DNA of 64,000 nucleotides, from the NCBI RefSeq assembly GCF_921293095.1, contig NC_060254.1:57210069-57274068 (forward strand), given 5' to 3'. The position numbers were made by a program, and so were the translations under genes. Below the pieces are notes generated by a model. That model was not told the DNA's origin, made no database searches, and saw only the letters and a program-made list of their open reading frames with translations. The first letter of the stretch is position 1. The number at the start of each line of letters is the position of its first letter. Of the stretch, positions 32,336 to 43,865 are shown piece after piece. The DNA comes from Ischnura elegans. Lineage: Eukaryota > Arthropoda > Insecta > Odonata > Coenagrionidae.

Positions 32336-33127
32336 ATATGAAAAGTAACGACATATTACATTACTATTGGTACTGTATGTCTTTGAATTATTTCTACTTA
32401 CCTGGCTCACAGTTTTTTTTTCAAAAGAGGTGAAACCGTGTCCGGAATATTCCGGATCCAACCCGCCCATCCAGTTACAATTTATTAGAGGACACGCACT
32501 GGCGCACAACTAAGGCGTGGTGAACACGAGACTTGACATTAGGTATCCAGTTCAAGAAGAAGAAAAACAGCTCAGCTGAAATCTAGAAGCTGGGAAATCC
32601 CAATAAAAAAATTCAAAGTGGACCCAACGTTTTCGATACTCTGAAATCCAGGAACGCGTATTTTTATGCTTTATACTCCATGACCTTTCCCTGAATTGTG
32701 TTACAAACTCTGCTTTTTTCATAACGTACGGTAGATGACAATTTAAAAAAAATCTGACAAGCAAATACGCAGTAAGAAGATATGGAAGTTCTATATCTCG
32801 CTTACAATTCCTTCGATATCACAGAAATGAGAAAAACTATAATGACTCATAATAAAAGAACGAAGAATAACGTCATGTAATAGCAATGAGCTTAATAATA
32901 ACAATAACAACTACAGAATGCGTAAATGGAATAATAAATAAATGTTGGTAAATATAATTGGTATGGATTTAATGGAGTCATTGATATTTGAGCTTAATTA
33001 AAAGAGAGGTTTGAGCAAGTATCAAAAATACGATTGCGCAATCTCACCCATGTTGAGATTAATTGCTTCAGACAATTAAATTCGTACATTTTCTTCCAAC
33101 CTTAATTATTTGATGTCTTTAAAAACC
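32336..33127. other. Unassigned AT-rich sequence
   Basis: No domain or repeat end recognised; two short minus-strand frames (32318-32509, 32552-32764) are not called. Confidence 0.4.
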
Positions 33128-34170
33128 ATAGTCATCATCATCATTAGTCAACAATCCTAAGATTGGTTTGACGCAGCTCTCCATTTATCTCTCCTATCCG
33201 CTAATCTCTTCATAGCTACATATTTATTCTCTTTTACATCCTTTATAACCTGTCCGATATAACTCATTCGGGGCCGTCCCTTGCCCTTTTTCCCTTCCAC
33301 TTGTCCTTCAACGATTGTCTTCATCAGACCATCGTGCCTCAAAATGTGGCCAACTAAGTTGTCCCTTCTTCTGCTTAATGTTTTTAGGAGGCTTCTCTTT
33401 TCTCCTACTCTCCTTAGCACTTCCTGGTCACTCACACGGTCAATCCATTTCATCTTCATCATTCTTCGGTAGCACCACATTTCGAATGCTTCCACTCTTG
33501 ACTTCTCTGCTGCTGTCAACGTCCAAGCCTCGCTTCCATAGAGAAACATACTCCATATGTAGCATCTGATGAATTGTTTCCTTACTTCTATGCTGGTATT
33601 TTCAGCTGTAAGAAGATTCTTCTTTTCGTAGAAAGCCCTCTTCGCCTGCGCTATTCTACTGTGTATTTCTTTCTTGCTCCGTCCATCGCTGGTAATTCGG
33701 CTTCCCAGGTAAGAGAACTCGTTCACCTCTTCAAGCTTATGCTTTCCTAGGTTGATGTTTGTTTTAGCCTCCTCTCTTTTACTGCAAACTAATATCTTAG
33801 TCTTCTTTTTGTTGATTTTCAGCTGATATCTGGCCATTGTCCTTTCCATGTTTGTCAACGTCTTCTTCAAATCCTTCTCTGTCTCGGCTATGACTGCTAT
33901 GTCGTCAGCAAATCGCAGCATACTAATTTTTTCTCCGTGGATATTGACACCCGAAGCTTTCTGCTTGATTTCGTTGATGGCTTTCTCTATGTAAACATTA
34001 AAAATTAAGGGGGAAAGCGAACAACCTTGTCTCACCCCTTTTCTTATTCTCGCTTCTGCACCGTTTGGTCCACATTTGATCACAGCTACTTGGTTTTTAT
34101 ACAAACTATGAATAATTCTACGATCATTGTAGAGTACGCCGATTTCTTTCATTAAATAAAATTTCGAAAA
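33128..34170 (-). pseudogene. RTE-like LINE fragment with reverse transcriptase (best preserved)
   Basis: The open frame 33157-34218 (353 codons) is intact from the fingers/palm region to the C-terminus. Motifs: YNDRRIIHSLYKNQVAVI (about residues 31-48), RKGVRQGCSLSPLIFNVYIE (about 58-78), LRFADDIAVI with the catalytic Asp pair (about 100-110), KTKILVCSK, YLGSRITSDG, then the post-RT domain with GSEAWT, RRVGEKRSLLKTL, GHILRHDG, EGQVEGKKGKGRPR and RAASNQS at the stop. The LINE part begins near 34165; residues before KFYLMKEIGV come from flanking DNA. The endonuclease and first RT motifs are absent, so the copy is 5'-truncated. The 3' end has CCAATCTTAGGATTG and an ATGATGATGATGA tail. Clade placement (RTE or related) is inferred. 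Confidence 0.9.
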
Positions 34171-34189
34171 GGCTGGATAAACAAGAAAA

Positions 34190-34345
34190 ACAGTTCTCAT
34201 GGTAACTGCAAAGTGCATGCAAAAAAATGTACGTTGCCACAGCTCAGTAATTAAGGAGTTGCGACATTTTTATGGACAAAGATGCTTAAAATTATTTCCC
34301 TTATCACCTCTTGAAGTATTGCATACTCCTAAAATACCCTGTATG
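34190..34345. repeat. Partial relative of short TIR element E
   Basis: CACCTCTTGAAGTATTGCAT then ACTCC and ATACCCTGTA match the right half of the element at 13903-14026 (CACCTCCTGAAGTATTGCAG, CCCTGT). The left end is missing or too diverged. Confidence 0.45.
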
Positions 34346-36439
34346 ATCAAAATTAACTTCATATGCATTTATTACATAGTCATTTTTTTAAATTCCTTTG
34401 TGGCATTTTAGCTCTCTTTGAAATGCCGTGTTCATGTATAACAGCACTATTTCAATAAGACTTTTACAATTCATGTCGATATGATGGTAAAGACATCATA
34501 GAGATACGCACATTCATAACAAAGCACATGCCAAAAGAAATTTATCGGCATCAGTAAGCAGACCACCCAGGAGAAATGAGTAGGAACCAAGGAGGTAAAT
34601 ATACTGAAGGGGGCACCACTGGTTCCGAGCGTTGAGCGCTTGGGGATGCTTGAATGGGGGTGCTTGGGTAGGATAGCCACGCCCACTTTGACCAAAACAC
34701 TGATAATCCCATAAGAGTCAATGTTAACTAATTGGTGAAATATTCGGTCATGATCGTTGTTACGTTAAAATAAACTATCGCAAATGAACACAGTAAACCT
34801 TTTTTCTATCATTATGGGAAGGCTTCGTGAAAACATGCCTCGAATATCTTTTCCCGAGGAAAAACTACTTTCAATCACCACGGTTCCGCCGTGCAACTAG
34901 CTTAGCCGAAAATAACATTTTACAAGTGTAAAATATCCATTCCCCTGCACTTCTGGTGGTAATTAATGAGATTGCAGACAATGGAAACCTTACGATAGCG
35001 GACCGGTCGCAATAATAGTACGAAAGTATGTTCACGACTATATATTATCACCACGATTTGACTATATCGACACTTTAATATACGCAGTAGTGAAACGAAC
35101 GATTGGAAAACTACGACGACAATCAAGAAGTAATCGTTGCATTTTCATTTTATAAATCGGAGGCGATATAAGGAATAGAATACTTGATTATATACGTACA
35201 CTGTTGGAGAATAAGTCCGAAAATTGTCAAACCAAGATGGCGGAATTCTGACCACGGTTAAAACTCTAATACATCGCCTCCAGTTATTCACAACCTCCTT
35301 CGTAGAAACAGCTAGAATGACTGGAAATTGAATTCAAATATCATTGAATTTTTTGTGGTCTTTTATCATCCTCGGGAAGAATGAATTTTTTATTCTCTCT
35401 GTTCTGGAATCAATATCCCTTTTATCATCATCGTTTTATCCACTGTTGTCTAAAAAATACCCTTGACATTTTATCTTGTAGTATTTGGTAATAAATTGGC
35501 TACTTCCGATTTCAAAGAAACTTCCCGTACAAAAAGAGCGTTTTCGATCCTAAGGACTAGAATAGGTTGGCCGGCCTGCTTCTCTATGAATGGAGTATCC
35601 TTACGAGCAGATGTTTTGCGTTGCATAGAAGCAATGACATAGAAAACCGATTGCCTACAGAGTGCTCTCATTTGGCTGCCGAACGCCCGATTTTCACAGG
35701 AGCATAAGGGGAAAGGGGAGTTGATATTGGGATAGATTACCTTAAGAGGATCATTAGTAATTAAAGAAAATACAAATTCATCGCCACCGATATTCGTATT
35801 TCACACATTTAAACGATGCCAATCACACCAAGCTCATGATTCTATCATCTATAATCCAAGTGAGCCTATTTTTAACATTGGCCCCCGGATTCGTAATGCA
35901 CGATAAATGATTAAAAATGTTATAGTTAGATTAGAGGAAAAACCGGCCAATTCGATGTTTTGAGAATCATTTCTGAATGGAGTGCTTCACACGACCAAAA
36001 TCGCAATCTGATAAATAGAAGGGAAAAACAAGTTTTACGAAAAACACCTTTCCCAATCAGCCACTATCTCGTTAGTTTATAATATGATAACGCAAAATTT
36101 TCCGTCCATTTTTCATGAGTTGGAGACGTCATAAGAATTCTGGCTCATTTACTCTGTCAGGGTTAAATTTGCCGTCTATGGACGGTCACTCTCATAAAAG
36201 TGTAAACAAAAATGAACAGCAAGAGGACAATAAAAATCCCTATGAGATTATCTGAGATTAGTCGGTGACGTCATCATCTTATAACCGAAAGGGTTGAGGG
36301 TCGTCGATTTTTCCTCGCTATTAGCTCCAGAAGCCGGCGAAGGATGGAAAAAAAGGAAAATGCGGGTCTTTCTTCATTTAAAAATCTATGGCGATCTTAT
36401 TAATTAATGAAGGCGTCCTTTGTATTTTTATGGGGGAAA
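34346..36439. other. Unassigned sequence
   Basis: About 2.1 kb with no recognisable gene, repeat end or hairpin. Short frames such as 34471-34695, 34920-35126 and 35471-35671 lack domains. Confidence 0.4.
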
Positions 36440-36930
36440 AATACGGTAGAAGATGTTTTAATGCTCGTTTAATTGAAAGGGAGAATATCCCGTCTCCGAC
36501 TTCAATCAGACATCACATTCATTTATAATACCCTTAACTCCCACTTCGACAGTCCTGACATTGTTACCTTCCTCAACATTAGAGTACCTTCCCGCAACAC
36601 CCGATCTACTTCTTTACTCCACATTCCTACACCCAGGCTATCTGTAATTAAGCGATCACTTTTCCATAGGCTTTCCCTTTTAATAAATACTCTACCCGGT
36701 GATATTGATCCCTTTGGTCTAACACTTAAGAATTTTACTCATCGGGGATTAACATATTTATCGCATAAATTATTAGATAGCCGGATAAATGTTTGTTTTT
36801 CTTTTTTATTCTATTTAAATTTGTAACAAATAAATATTCTTTAATTATTTAATATTTGTTGTTATAAGTGCACTTTAAATTGGCAGTATTGCTGTATGTG
36901 TATCTCTTTATTAAAATAAAATAAAAATAA
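36440..36930 (+). pseudogene. LINE 3' fragment, diverged relative of 20288-20935
   Basis: The 117-codon frame 36473-36826 aligns with the C-terminal part of the fragment at 20288: DITFIYNTLNSHFDSPDI against the DISFIYNALNGKFRSSDM of that copy, then IKRSLFHRLSLLINTL against RSLFYRLPTSFNAI. 3' end with AAATAAATA-type tail near 36895-36925. Catalytic core absent. Confidence 0.75.
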
Positions 36931-37330
36931 ATAAAAATATGTTTTTTATCATTATATTGGTAAAGTTTCTTTTGGTGATTTGAAGTTGAACTTTATAAAA
37001 AAAAATGTTTTTGAAGACTTTGATATCCAGCACCATTGCATTGGCATGTTAAAAAGATCGTTAGGAGAAATATAATTTCGCATGCCACAGAAACTCACTT
37101 CCGGTCAAGTAGTTACATAGTTACAACCAGTGATATTTGTAAGCGATGAGTTGAAAATTAACAATGACACTATTTTGGGTGGGTTGGAAGTATTTCAATA
37201 AAACGGCGCGTATTTTGAGAATAAGACGTGTTTACTCTTAACCACTGTCGATTAAGTCCGGGGAACCGTGAATGACCGCACTTCTCTCGGGGTTTGCGCG
37301 CGGGTAAAAAAAATTAAGGCAGCCGACGAA
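36931..37330. other. Unassigned sequence
   Basis: Nothing recognised before the TIR element that starts at 37331. Confidence 0.4.
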
Positions 37331-37818
37331 CAGTGGGCGGAAAACGGAAAAAGCCGGTCAAAATTAAAAAATGGCTTTTTTTTAGTTATAAACTTGAAAC
37401 TTCGCAGGCATACTAAAAAATGATTGAAATTTAAAATGTAAAACTGTTGAAAAACAGTATCCGCCATTTTGTAACTGCTCGGTAAGAATTTATCGATGAT
37501 ATTCTTTAAGATTACGGAAAATTAAAGAAAAAACCCTATGCCAACAGATTATGTGGTTTTTTTTATTCCGCGAGAACCCATAACTTCACCATTTACTCAC
37601 TTTGGAAGATTTTCAGAAAAAATTGAAGACTGGCGTTTTTATGGAAATTTGTTCACGTTTGAGCCTCTGTATCTCAGTAACGGGTGGGATCTATGTCAAA
37701 TGAGGTACATATCCATAAATTTCAATCATCATTTAGTACACCTGCGAAGTTTCAAGTTTATAACTCAAAAAAAGCCATTTTGTAATTTTGACCGGCTTTT
37801 TCCTATTTCCGCCCACTG
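37331..37818. mobile_element. TIR element, 488 bp, long inverted arms, hAT-like ends
   Basis: The left arm starts CAGTGGGCGGAAAACGGAAA and matches the inverted right arm (CAGTGGGCGGAAATAGGAAA) for about 110 bp, through AAAGCCGGTCAAAATTA and ATAAACTTGAAACTTCGCAG. The CAGTG start fits hAT, but flanking octamers (CCGACGAA, TGCGACGT) match only with a one-base shift. Frames at 37252-37467 and 37538-37882 are read through the arms and are not genes. Confidence 0.8.
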
Positions 37819-37958
37819 TGCGACGTTTCGGCCTCCGACTCGTTTCCCTTTCACAAAGCTACTGATTAAAAATTCGAAGTGACCGTCGGCATCAGGAGGG
37901 GATGGATTGGTCGAGTTCCGATTGTTGTGGCGGTGGACCGTAGATGAGCGGAAACTTA

Positions 37959-38412
37959 AGCCTGAATCACACGATCATTTTTTTTTCGTCGCGAAAGTGA
38001 TCACTACCGCGATCACTGCGCAAAATGATCGTCGGCGGCAATTGTTTTTCGCGATCGCGATGAGGATTCCCATCGCTATTTTTCATCACTCGTCCGTTCG
38101 CTTTTTCCGTCGCTAAAACCGTCACTAAAACCCCATATCAGCCAATCGGAACGCATTCCCCTATGGAGCGATTGCAGCGCAACGTTTGACAATTGTGGGA
38201 ACGACATAAATAAACAAACACGCTATTTAATTTCGTGATGTGGGTCCTATGACAACGAGCTGTGATATTGGAAATGATGCGAAAAGCGACGGCGGGAGTG
38301 GCCGTGTGATTCAGAAAAATGATCACTAGAGCGATTGCTTTTCGCGACGGGAAAAGTGATCTCCATAGTGATCACTTTCGCGACGAAAAAAAATGATCGT
38401 ATGATTCAGGCT
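37959..38412. mobile_element. MITE, 454 bp, PIF/Harbinger-like, TSD TTA
   Basis: AGCCTGAATCACACGATCAT (left) matches the inverted right end AGCCTGAATCATACGATCAT, and the match runs on through TTTCGTCGCGAAAGTGATCA for about 50 bp. TTA flanks both sides (37956-37958, 38413-38415). The interior is built from repeated GATCACT and TCGCGA words, extending the fold. No coding region. Confidence 0.85.
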
Positions 38413-38591
38413 TTAGCTTAGTCGATCCTTTTCAGAGTTTGATTATAAGAGCTGCTGATTGTATGACAGGTATCTCTGTTGACATTTTTCTTTTCAAATC
38501 GAATCTCTAATGCTTCTTTCGTTAATCGATCCCAAAATTGATTCAATAGCCCTGAAACTGTGGTGTCATACCACCTAATTTATGTTAAATC

Positions 38592-38942
38592 ATGCATACC
38601 AAGGAACCGGAAAATTATCATGATCGAAAGGAAATTGTTACGTTATCTTCGTCCGATGATGAAGAAACGCAAGACATTGTGTCGGAAGATTACAAGATTA
38701 CGATATATTCCCATTGTAAAAGTAACCGAAAACGTGTCACTTTTGCTGATATGATGTTGGGATTACAGTATAATGATGGTCCAAGGGGTGATAAAATATT
38801 TAATCTAATTGGCTTTCTACCTGGTGACCTTTTGACTCGCTTAAGAAACAGCCACCAATTCCGCGCAGACCTTTTATCTTCCGACTTTTTAAAAAATTAC
38901 TTCCTTATATTTGTAAGACAATACGGTAGATATGTGATGTAA
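38592..38942 (+). CDS. 116-codon ORF of unknown function, possible host exon
   Basis: MHTKEPENYHDRKEIVTLSS begins an acidic, Ser-rich segment (SSSDDEETQDIVSEDYK, residues 19-35), then SNRKRVTFADMMLGLQ (44-59) and a C-terminal part rich in Leu and Phe. RVTF with following AD resembles the protein phosphatase 1 docking motif RVxF in its PPP1R3-type form, but that short motif alone is weak. Outside any repeat that I can bound, 180 bp after a MITE. It could be an exon of a spliced gene, a gene on its own, or chance. The stop TAA at 38940-38942 follows without an obvious donor. Confidence 0.3.
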   Translation: MHTKEPENYHDRKEIVTLSSSDDEETQDIVSEDYKITIYSHCKSNRKRVTFADMMLGLQYNDGPRGDKIFNLIGFLPGDLLTRLRNSHQFRADLLSSDFLKNYFLIFVRQYGRYVM

Positions 38943-39066
38943 GCATGAAATTTCGCTTTCATTTTAACCTTCTGCGAACAGTGTAACACTGCGTTCATAA
39001 TATTAAAGCCGTATAATATCCCTCTCTACCCGCTGAATTTCAACGGGAACATTACGCTGGTCGACA

Positions 39067-39389
39067 AAGAGTTTGAAGGTCCAAAGCGGACCCTTCGAAG
39101 GATACAACACACCGGGGCCGGGAACCAAGCCGGTGGCTTATACGCCCGATCACCCGGGGAGGGGCTAGAGAGGAAGGAAAAAGGATAGAGGCGCCGCCGC
39201 GATGGGAGCCCGCCGACGCCTCTGGGAAAGGATAGGAACGGAAGGGACGGGACGAGGGAAACGCACCCCAACGCTATAGAAGCGAAGGGGGCCCTACTAA
39301 CAGCGAAACCAAGCGAAACGCAATTAATATTCTACCAATCCTAGTGGATTTTCTTATGAGGAAGAAAAATCCATCGATCGAATCGGTAG
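39067..39389. repeat. SINE-like element D, copy 3, with 13-bp TSD
   Basis: Reverse orientation to copies 1 and 2. Flanked by ACGCTGGTCGACA at 39054-39066 and 39390-39402. Contains CAACACACCGGGGCC, GGTGGCTTATACGCCC (the empty site for the MITE at 55135), GGCGCCGCCGCGATG and the closing CGATCGAATCGGTAG. Confidence 0.85.
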
Positions 39390-39402
39390 ACGCTGGTCGA
39401 CA

Positions 39403-39833
39403 GTAAAATTAAATGGGCGAAGGAGCCCAATCAGGAAGTAATAATGCATCAATAACGGCCAGAATTCTCCGGAAAGAGTTTTTACGGCCTTGAATTACAC
39501 TTGTGTAACATTGACCGCAAAATTGGGGCGGGTGAATCGCCTCGAAGAGCCCCGAAGGCCGAGAGTTCTGGTCGCGTGCGAGCATCTTCAAGGGGAGACG
39601 ACCTCCAGATGGCTCTTCCGGCATACACCACGTGCTGGTGAAATTTGTATTACTCACTTCCTTCCTTCTTCCTCCTCTTTTTACCTCACACCCAAGGGCT
39701 CACACCAATCTTCTCAGTGAAAAGGTCACGATAACCTTTTCACGGACAGGAATGCCAAGTAACGGAAAGAAAAAATAAAAAAGATAAAATTGATTGTTTG
39801 AGGCGTAACTTGGTGAAAGCGATTCATTGTTAC
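39403..39833. other. Unassigned sequence
   Basis: A frame on each strand (39409-39657, 39490-39720) without domain. TTGATTGTTTGAGGCGTAAC near 39791 resembles 11508-11527, so part of this may be a dispersed repeat. Confidence 0.35.
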
Positions 39834-39986
39834 AATTAAAAAGAAAAACTTTGTGCTTTCACATTAATATTTATTCACAAATTTACGACCATGGTTTCAC
39901 CTGATGATGACGTCTAACGTTGAAACCATGGTCGTAAATTTGTGGATAAATATTAATGTGAAAGCACAAAGTTCTTCTTTTTAATT
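39834..39986. ncRNA. Hammerhead-ribozyme hairpin (complete core)
   Basis: Arms 39834-39899 and 39921-39986 are about 93% complementary. On the plus strand the core is complete: CTGATGA (39901-39907), one U, stem II GACGT/ACGTT with loop CTA, GAAA (39922-39925), stem III with CC/GG and a 2-nt loop AT, and GTC ending at 39933, a permitted cleavage triplet (cut after C). Stem III is short, which is typical of type I hammerheads from Penelope-like elements and retrozymes, which normally act as dimers. The left arm holds the reverse complement of the 3' part only, so this is an inverted partial copy joined to a nearly full one. Confidence 0.7.
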
Positions 39987-41017
39987 TTAATAAAAAAGAT
40001 TAAAATAACGCGATTTTTCCTAACACACTATAAAATTCACTCAAATGCAAACAAGCTTAAAATCATTCGTAGATACATAGGAAGATAAAATAAGAATAAG
40101 AAGGTCCTTATTAGGTTTACTAGATATGGTTTCAGCAGAATTGTTAATATCTAAACATAATCAGCACCAACCCTTTTTTTCCGAGAGAAATTAAATTTAT
40201 TTTTTTAACTTTTTTGTTCATTTTATACTGTTTCTGGGAAAAGAGGTGAATCCATTAAAGTAGAACTGTTGAAGAAATTTATGACTAAATATTTATAACT
40301 AACGCCATCTATTGAGAAAATTTAAAACTGAATGCCAAAGGAAATTTTCTTAATTAATTAAAGCACAATGGAAAAAAATTCAAAAGTCTGATTATTGAAT
40401 ATTGCAAAAACATAAGAAGTGAGCAAGTGCGCAAATTTGAAAGACAATAAAACCATGGGAAGTGGGTTTAAAATCAATAAAAAGATTCAATAGATGCAAC
40501 ATTCCAACAGGCGGAGCAAATTTAGAAAGAGCGTGTAAAAAAGGTGTTCTTCTGAATTAACCAAAAGAAATCACACTCACCACGTGAAACAACCCGAAGG
40601 TTGGTTCCGATAGATGAGGGTAGACCTCGCCTTGAACTGAACCACAGGGGTGTCAATTTCACGGTAGGATAGTGATGGGAAAATCGTTTTTTCCCGTGGA
40701 TGTTTTGCTGCATAGAATAAAAAACGTTTTTCGAATAAAACTTTTTTTTCACATTTATTCCTTCCTTGAATTGAAATTTTTACCTGGAGAGCCTTGCCCA
40801 CTAAAAATTTAATTTGTATTTTTCCTGATAAACTTGAACTGATATATTATCATATCCAAGAATTAATTAATACACCTAAATATTAAATGCGAAATTATTA
40901 CAAAAGGTATTTTCAATGGAATTTATAGCGTCTGTGAAATCAAATGTCATTGTCAGTGAACTCGAACACGTACATCCCACGTGTTTGCGTTTTTGAATTC
41001 AAATATATAAATGCCAA
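39987..41017. other. Unassigned AT-rich sequence
   Basis: Nothing recognised on either strand; minus-strand frames at 40522-40801 lack domains. Confidence 0.4.
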
Positions 41018-41209
41018 GAGAGACCGCAAAAGCGAACACGGAAATAAAATAAACTCTCGCACGTGTAGATTCAAATGTCTCACTCACACGCGGTCACTCA
41101 ACAGTTTCCCCCTTCTCTGCTTCCCGGCAAAGAAATAGAAACTGTCGAAAATTTGAATATACACGTGTGAGTGTTTATTTTCTTTGTATCGTCGTTTTTG
41201 TGGCCTCTC
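41018..41209. repeat. Imperfect inverted repeat, about 60-bp arms
   Basis: Arms 41018-41076 and 41151-41209 share GAGAGRCCRCAAAARCGA-, AAAATAAACWCTC- and CACGTGTA-type blocks at about 75% identity around a 74-bp spacer containing CACTCACACGCGGTCACTC. Could be a decayed foldback element. Confidence 0.5.
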
Positions 41210-42049
41210 TCCTGATCCTTGACGGAATAAATCACTCTCAAGGTAGCTAATAGCAACGACACACGGGAGATGGATGCGCCGAGCCTCGGATTACCGGACA
41301 TGCGTTGAGCCGCTCGTACAACGTCAGAGGCGTCATCAACTCATCAGTGGAAGGGCCCGTTTGATGGGTAATTGATGCCCGTTTTGGGACCCAAATCCCT
41401 CAAAACTCTCGTTTTTCATTTCTTAGCTACGCACTTATCTGAAAAGTATTGGCCACGAAAGTTGATGAGTCAACCATAAACATCCGACTAAAGGGTGATG
41501 CGTAAGTAGAAACGTCATTGATGGATTCAATATTCCACAGAGATTCCCGAAAATACCCATTATTTCCAATAGCGCCTTGTATATATGTACAATTTATAGA
41601 AAATAAAAATAAGATACCGACCTAGCTACATACTTTTCCTTGAATATATCGAAAACCGCATGCCTGTACAAGCAAAATCAGCTGTATAAGAACGGAACGT
41701 GTAGAAGCATACAATATAGGGGTGTACAGCGTCCTCATAAAGCGGTCGATTATCTGTGGAAAACTGCTCGAGAAGTTGGTGGCAGATCGAAAAACATAAT
41801 AATTTGGGTCTCTTTATTTTTAAAACTCTATCACAATCAATAGTTAAATAAAATTAATGAACGAGCCACTTCTTCCCATATTTTACAATCACTTTTGCTT
41901 TTTCATAGTCAATATTGTGAGTGAATCCACTCTAGGCATGTTAAACTGAGGCTGAGAGGGGTAGCTGTTGAATTACCGTGGTTCTTTCTTGTAATAGGAG
42001 CCGTATCTTTAGGGCTGAATGTTTTCCCAATGTGCGCAGCAGGGGCACA
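41210..42049. other. Unassigned sequence
   Basis: No gene or repeat end recognised. Confidence 0.4.
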
Positions 42050-42349
42050 GCTAGGAATTAAGGATAGGGGGGGGTTTAAGGCGCGACTAGTACTGGGGTG
42101 CCTGGGGGTGTGGTATACCCGCCAGGGTAAGCGGTAGGTGCGGGGGCCCTCCGCCAGAAAAAAATTAAGATAAATGGTTCAAAATGTTGAGTTTTAGGGC
42201 CTTATGAGGGATATTTTGCTAACACTCACACTATTCTATAAGAAATATTAATCCAATTAAGTAAAATAGATGTAACTTAAAAATATCTCTGAGCTCTGGG
42301 GGGGGGGGGGTTTAATCCCCCAAACCCCCCCCCCCTCGCTGCGCCACTG
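42050..42349 (-). mobile_element. hAT-like MITE family C1, copy 3 (300 bp)
   Basis: CAGGGGCACAGCTAGGAATT at 42050 to CTCGCTGCGCCACTG at 42349, reverse orientation. Flanking octamers GTGCGCAG and GTGCGCAC agree at 7 of 8. Long G and C runs near both ends. Confidence 0.9.
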
Positions 42350-42736
42350 GTGCGCACTGCCCTAGTTGAGTTAACTTCGCATTTGGTTCCTCCAAGAACC
42401 ATATCCTCTGCTTTGTAAAGAAGGCTGGCTGTATACGTTACCAAATTAAATCTACTCACGTTTAAAGAGTCCACGTGCGAACTTTTCGCTCGGGACTGGC
42501 GCAAGTGCACGGCGCCAGAGGGTGGCCGCGAAAACTGTTGAGTGACCGTGCAGCGAGAAGGGAAGGCGTTTGTTGCCATCACGTGTCAAGGGTAGACGCT
42601 GAAAGAGAAAAGAGAGGAGCAGGTTTGGGAGCCTCAGCACATCATGGCTCCACTTTGCACACATGAGAAGAGTCGATGATGGTTTTCTTTGATAGGAAAA
42701 TAGGACGTCTGTTAGGTAGCGGCCAGGGGACCCGGG

Positions 42737-43047
42737 CAGTGGCGCAGCGAGTGGGGGGTTTCGGGGAATAAACCCCCCCCCCCCCCAGAGCTCACAGAAA
42801 TTTTCAAGTTAAATCTATTTTACTTAATTGGATTAATATTGCTTATAGAATAGTGCGAGGATTAATAAAATATCCCTCAGAAGGCCGTAAAAATCACCAT
42901 TTTGAACCATTTATCTTAATTTTTTCCGGCGGAAGGCCTCCGCACCTCCCGCAAACCCTGGCGGATAGGCAATACCCCAAGCACCCCAGTATTAGTTGCT
43001 GACACCCCCCCCCCCCCCCCGAGCCTTAATTCCTAGCTGCGCCCCTG
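42737..43047 (+). mobile_element. hAT-like MITE family C1, copy 4 (311 bp), inside array S
   Basis: CAGTGGCGCAGCGAGTGGGG at 42737 to AGCTGCGCCCCTG at 43047. Octamers GACCCGGG and GACCAGGG agree at 7 of 8. Interrupts a tandem unit between its GGGACCC and AATGAGGAAAACTGAG blocks. Confidence 0.9.
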
Positions 43048-43136
43048 GACCAGGGAACTCCCAGAAATGAGGAAAACTGAGAATTAAAAAAAAATATATC
43101 CTGAATTAGTTGGTGGAATTGAATTGTTTACGAGGA

Positions 43137-43305
43137 CATTAAGTAGAAGGTCCGTGGTTCCATTCCCGGTTCGGGTGAACTTTTTTCCATGTGTTTTCGG
43201 CCTTCATTCCATCTCCACGCCACAGTGTGTCATCGTCCTGTATTTATATAATACTTTATTTTATAATTTTATAATATTTAATAATTTATATAATATAATA
43301 TATAT
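43137..43305 (+). repeat. SINE fragment (B-box part) and AT microsatellite
   Basis: GTGGTTCCATTCCCGG near 43151 has a B-box-like GGTTCCATTCCC, followed by a short body and then a TAATATA-rich run (43250-43310). The A-box part is missing, so it is a truncated tRNA-SINE at best. Confidence 0.4.
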
Positions 43306-43457
43306 AATGAATATGCGAATGAAATCATTCTCCGTGTGTAACGGAAAAATTCGCGAATAAACCGTCATGTCATTCAGTGCAAATTAGAACATCTTCTATT
43401 TTGCTCGCACGATCCTATGAATGACAACGTGATCATTCACCGTGTATATCGGCCTCT
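43306..43457 (-). mobile_element. MITE (AAGGCCGC family), copy 2, truncated
   Basis: Read on the minus strand from 43457: AGGCCGATATACACGGTGAA then TGATCACG, GCGAGCAAAATAGAA and ATTCGCGAATTTTTC follow the order of 23964-24182. About 45 bp of the other end are missing where the AT microsatellite begins. Confidence 0.75.
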
Positions 43458-43865
43458 ACATCTAAGTACTTTTACTCATTAACGTCAAACTTAACGACTA
43501 CTTGTTAACCTGAAAACAACCCAGCCTCTTTTCGAATCTCCTCATGCATGATGTTTCTTTCTTTTTTTCCAATTCTGTTATATTTACTCCTATATTGGCG
43601 GGAGGCTCATGCTTGGTGGGTGGCCCAGGGCCCGGTCCCGTTGGGTCCCCCCTTTGATTCGGCCCTCGGACATGGCCTTAGGCGGAAGTGCAATGCGCCA
43701 CAGGCCGGCCGTGAAATTAAATCAGTGGTCGTGCAGCGTGAGAGGAAGATGTGAGTTGTCCTCACGTGTCAAGGAGATACGCCGAAAGAGAAAAAGAGAG
43801 ACATGCTTGGGAGCCTTACCACATCTTGACTCCACCCCGCACACGTGTAAAAGTCGATGACTACT

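Noticed and set aside
33281..33569. Plus-strand frames over the RTE-like LINE
   Set aside because: Shadows of the intact minus-strand RT frame.
42277..42666. Frames on both strands next to the hAT MITE
   Set aside because: They are read through C/G runs of the MITE and through non-coding satellite units.
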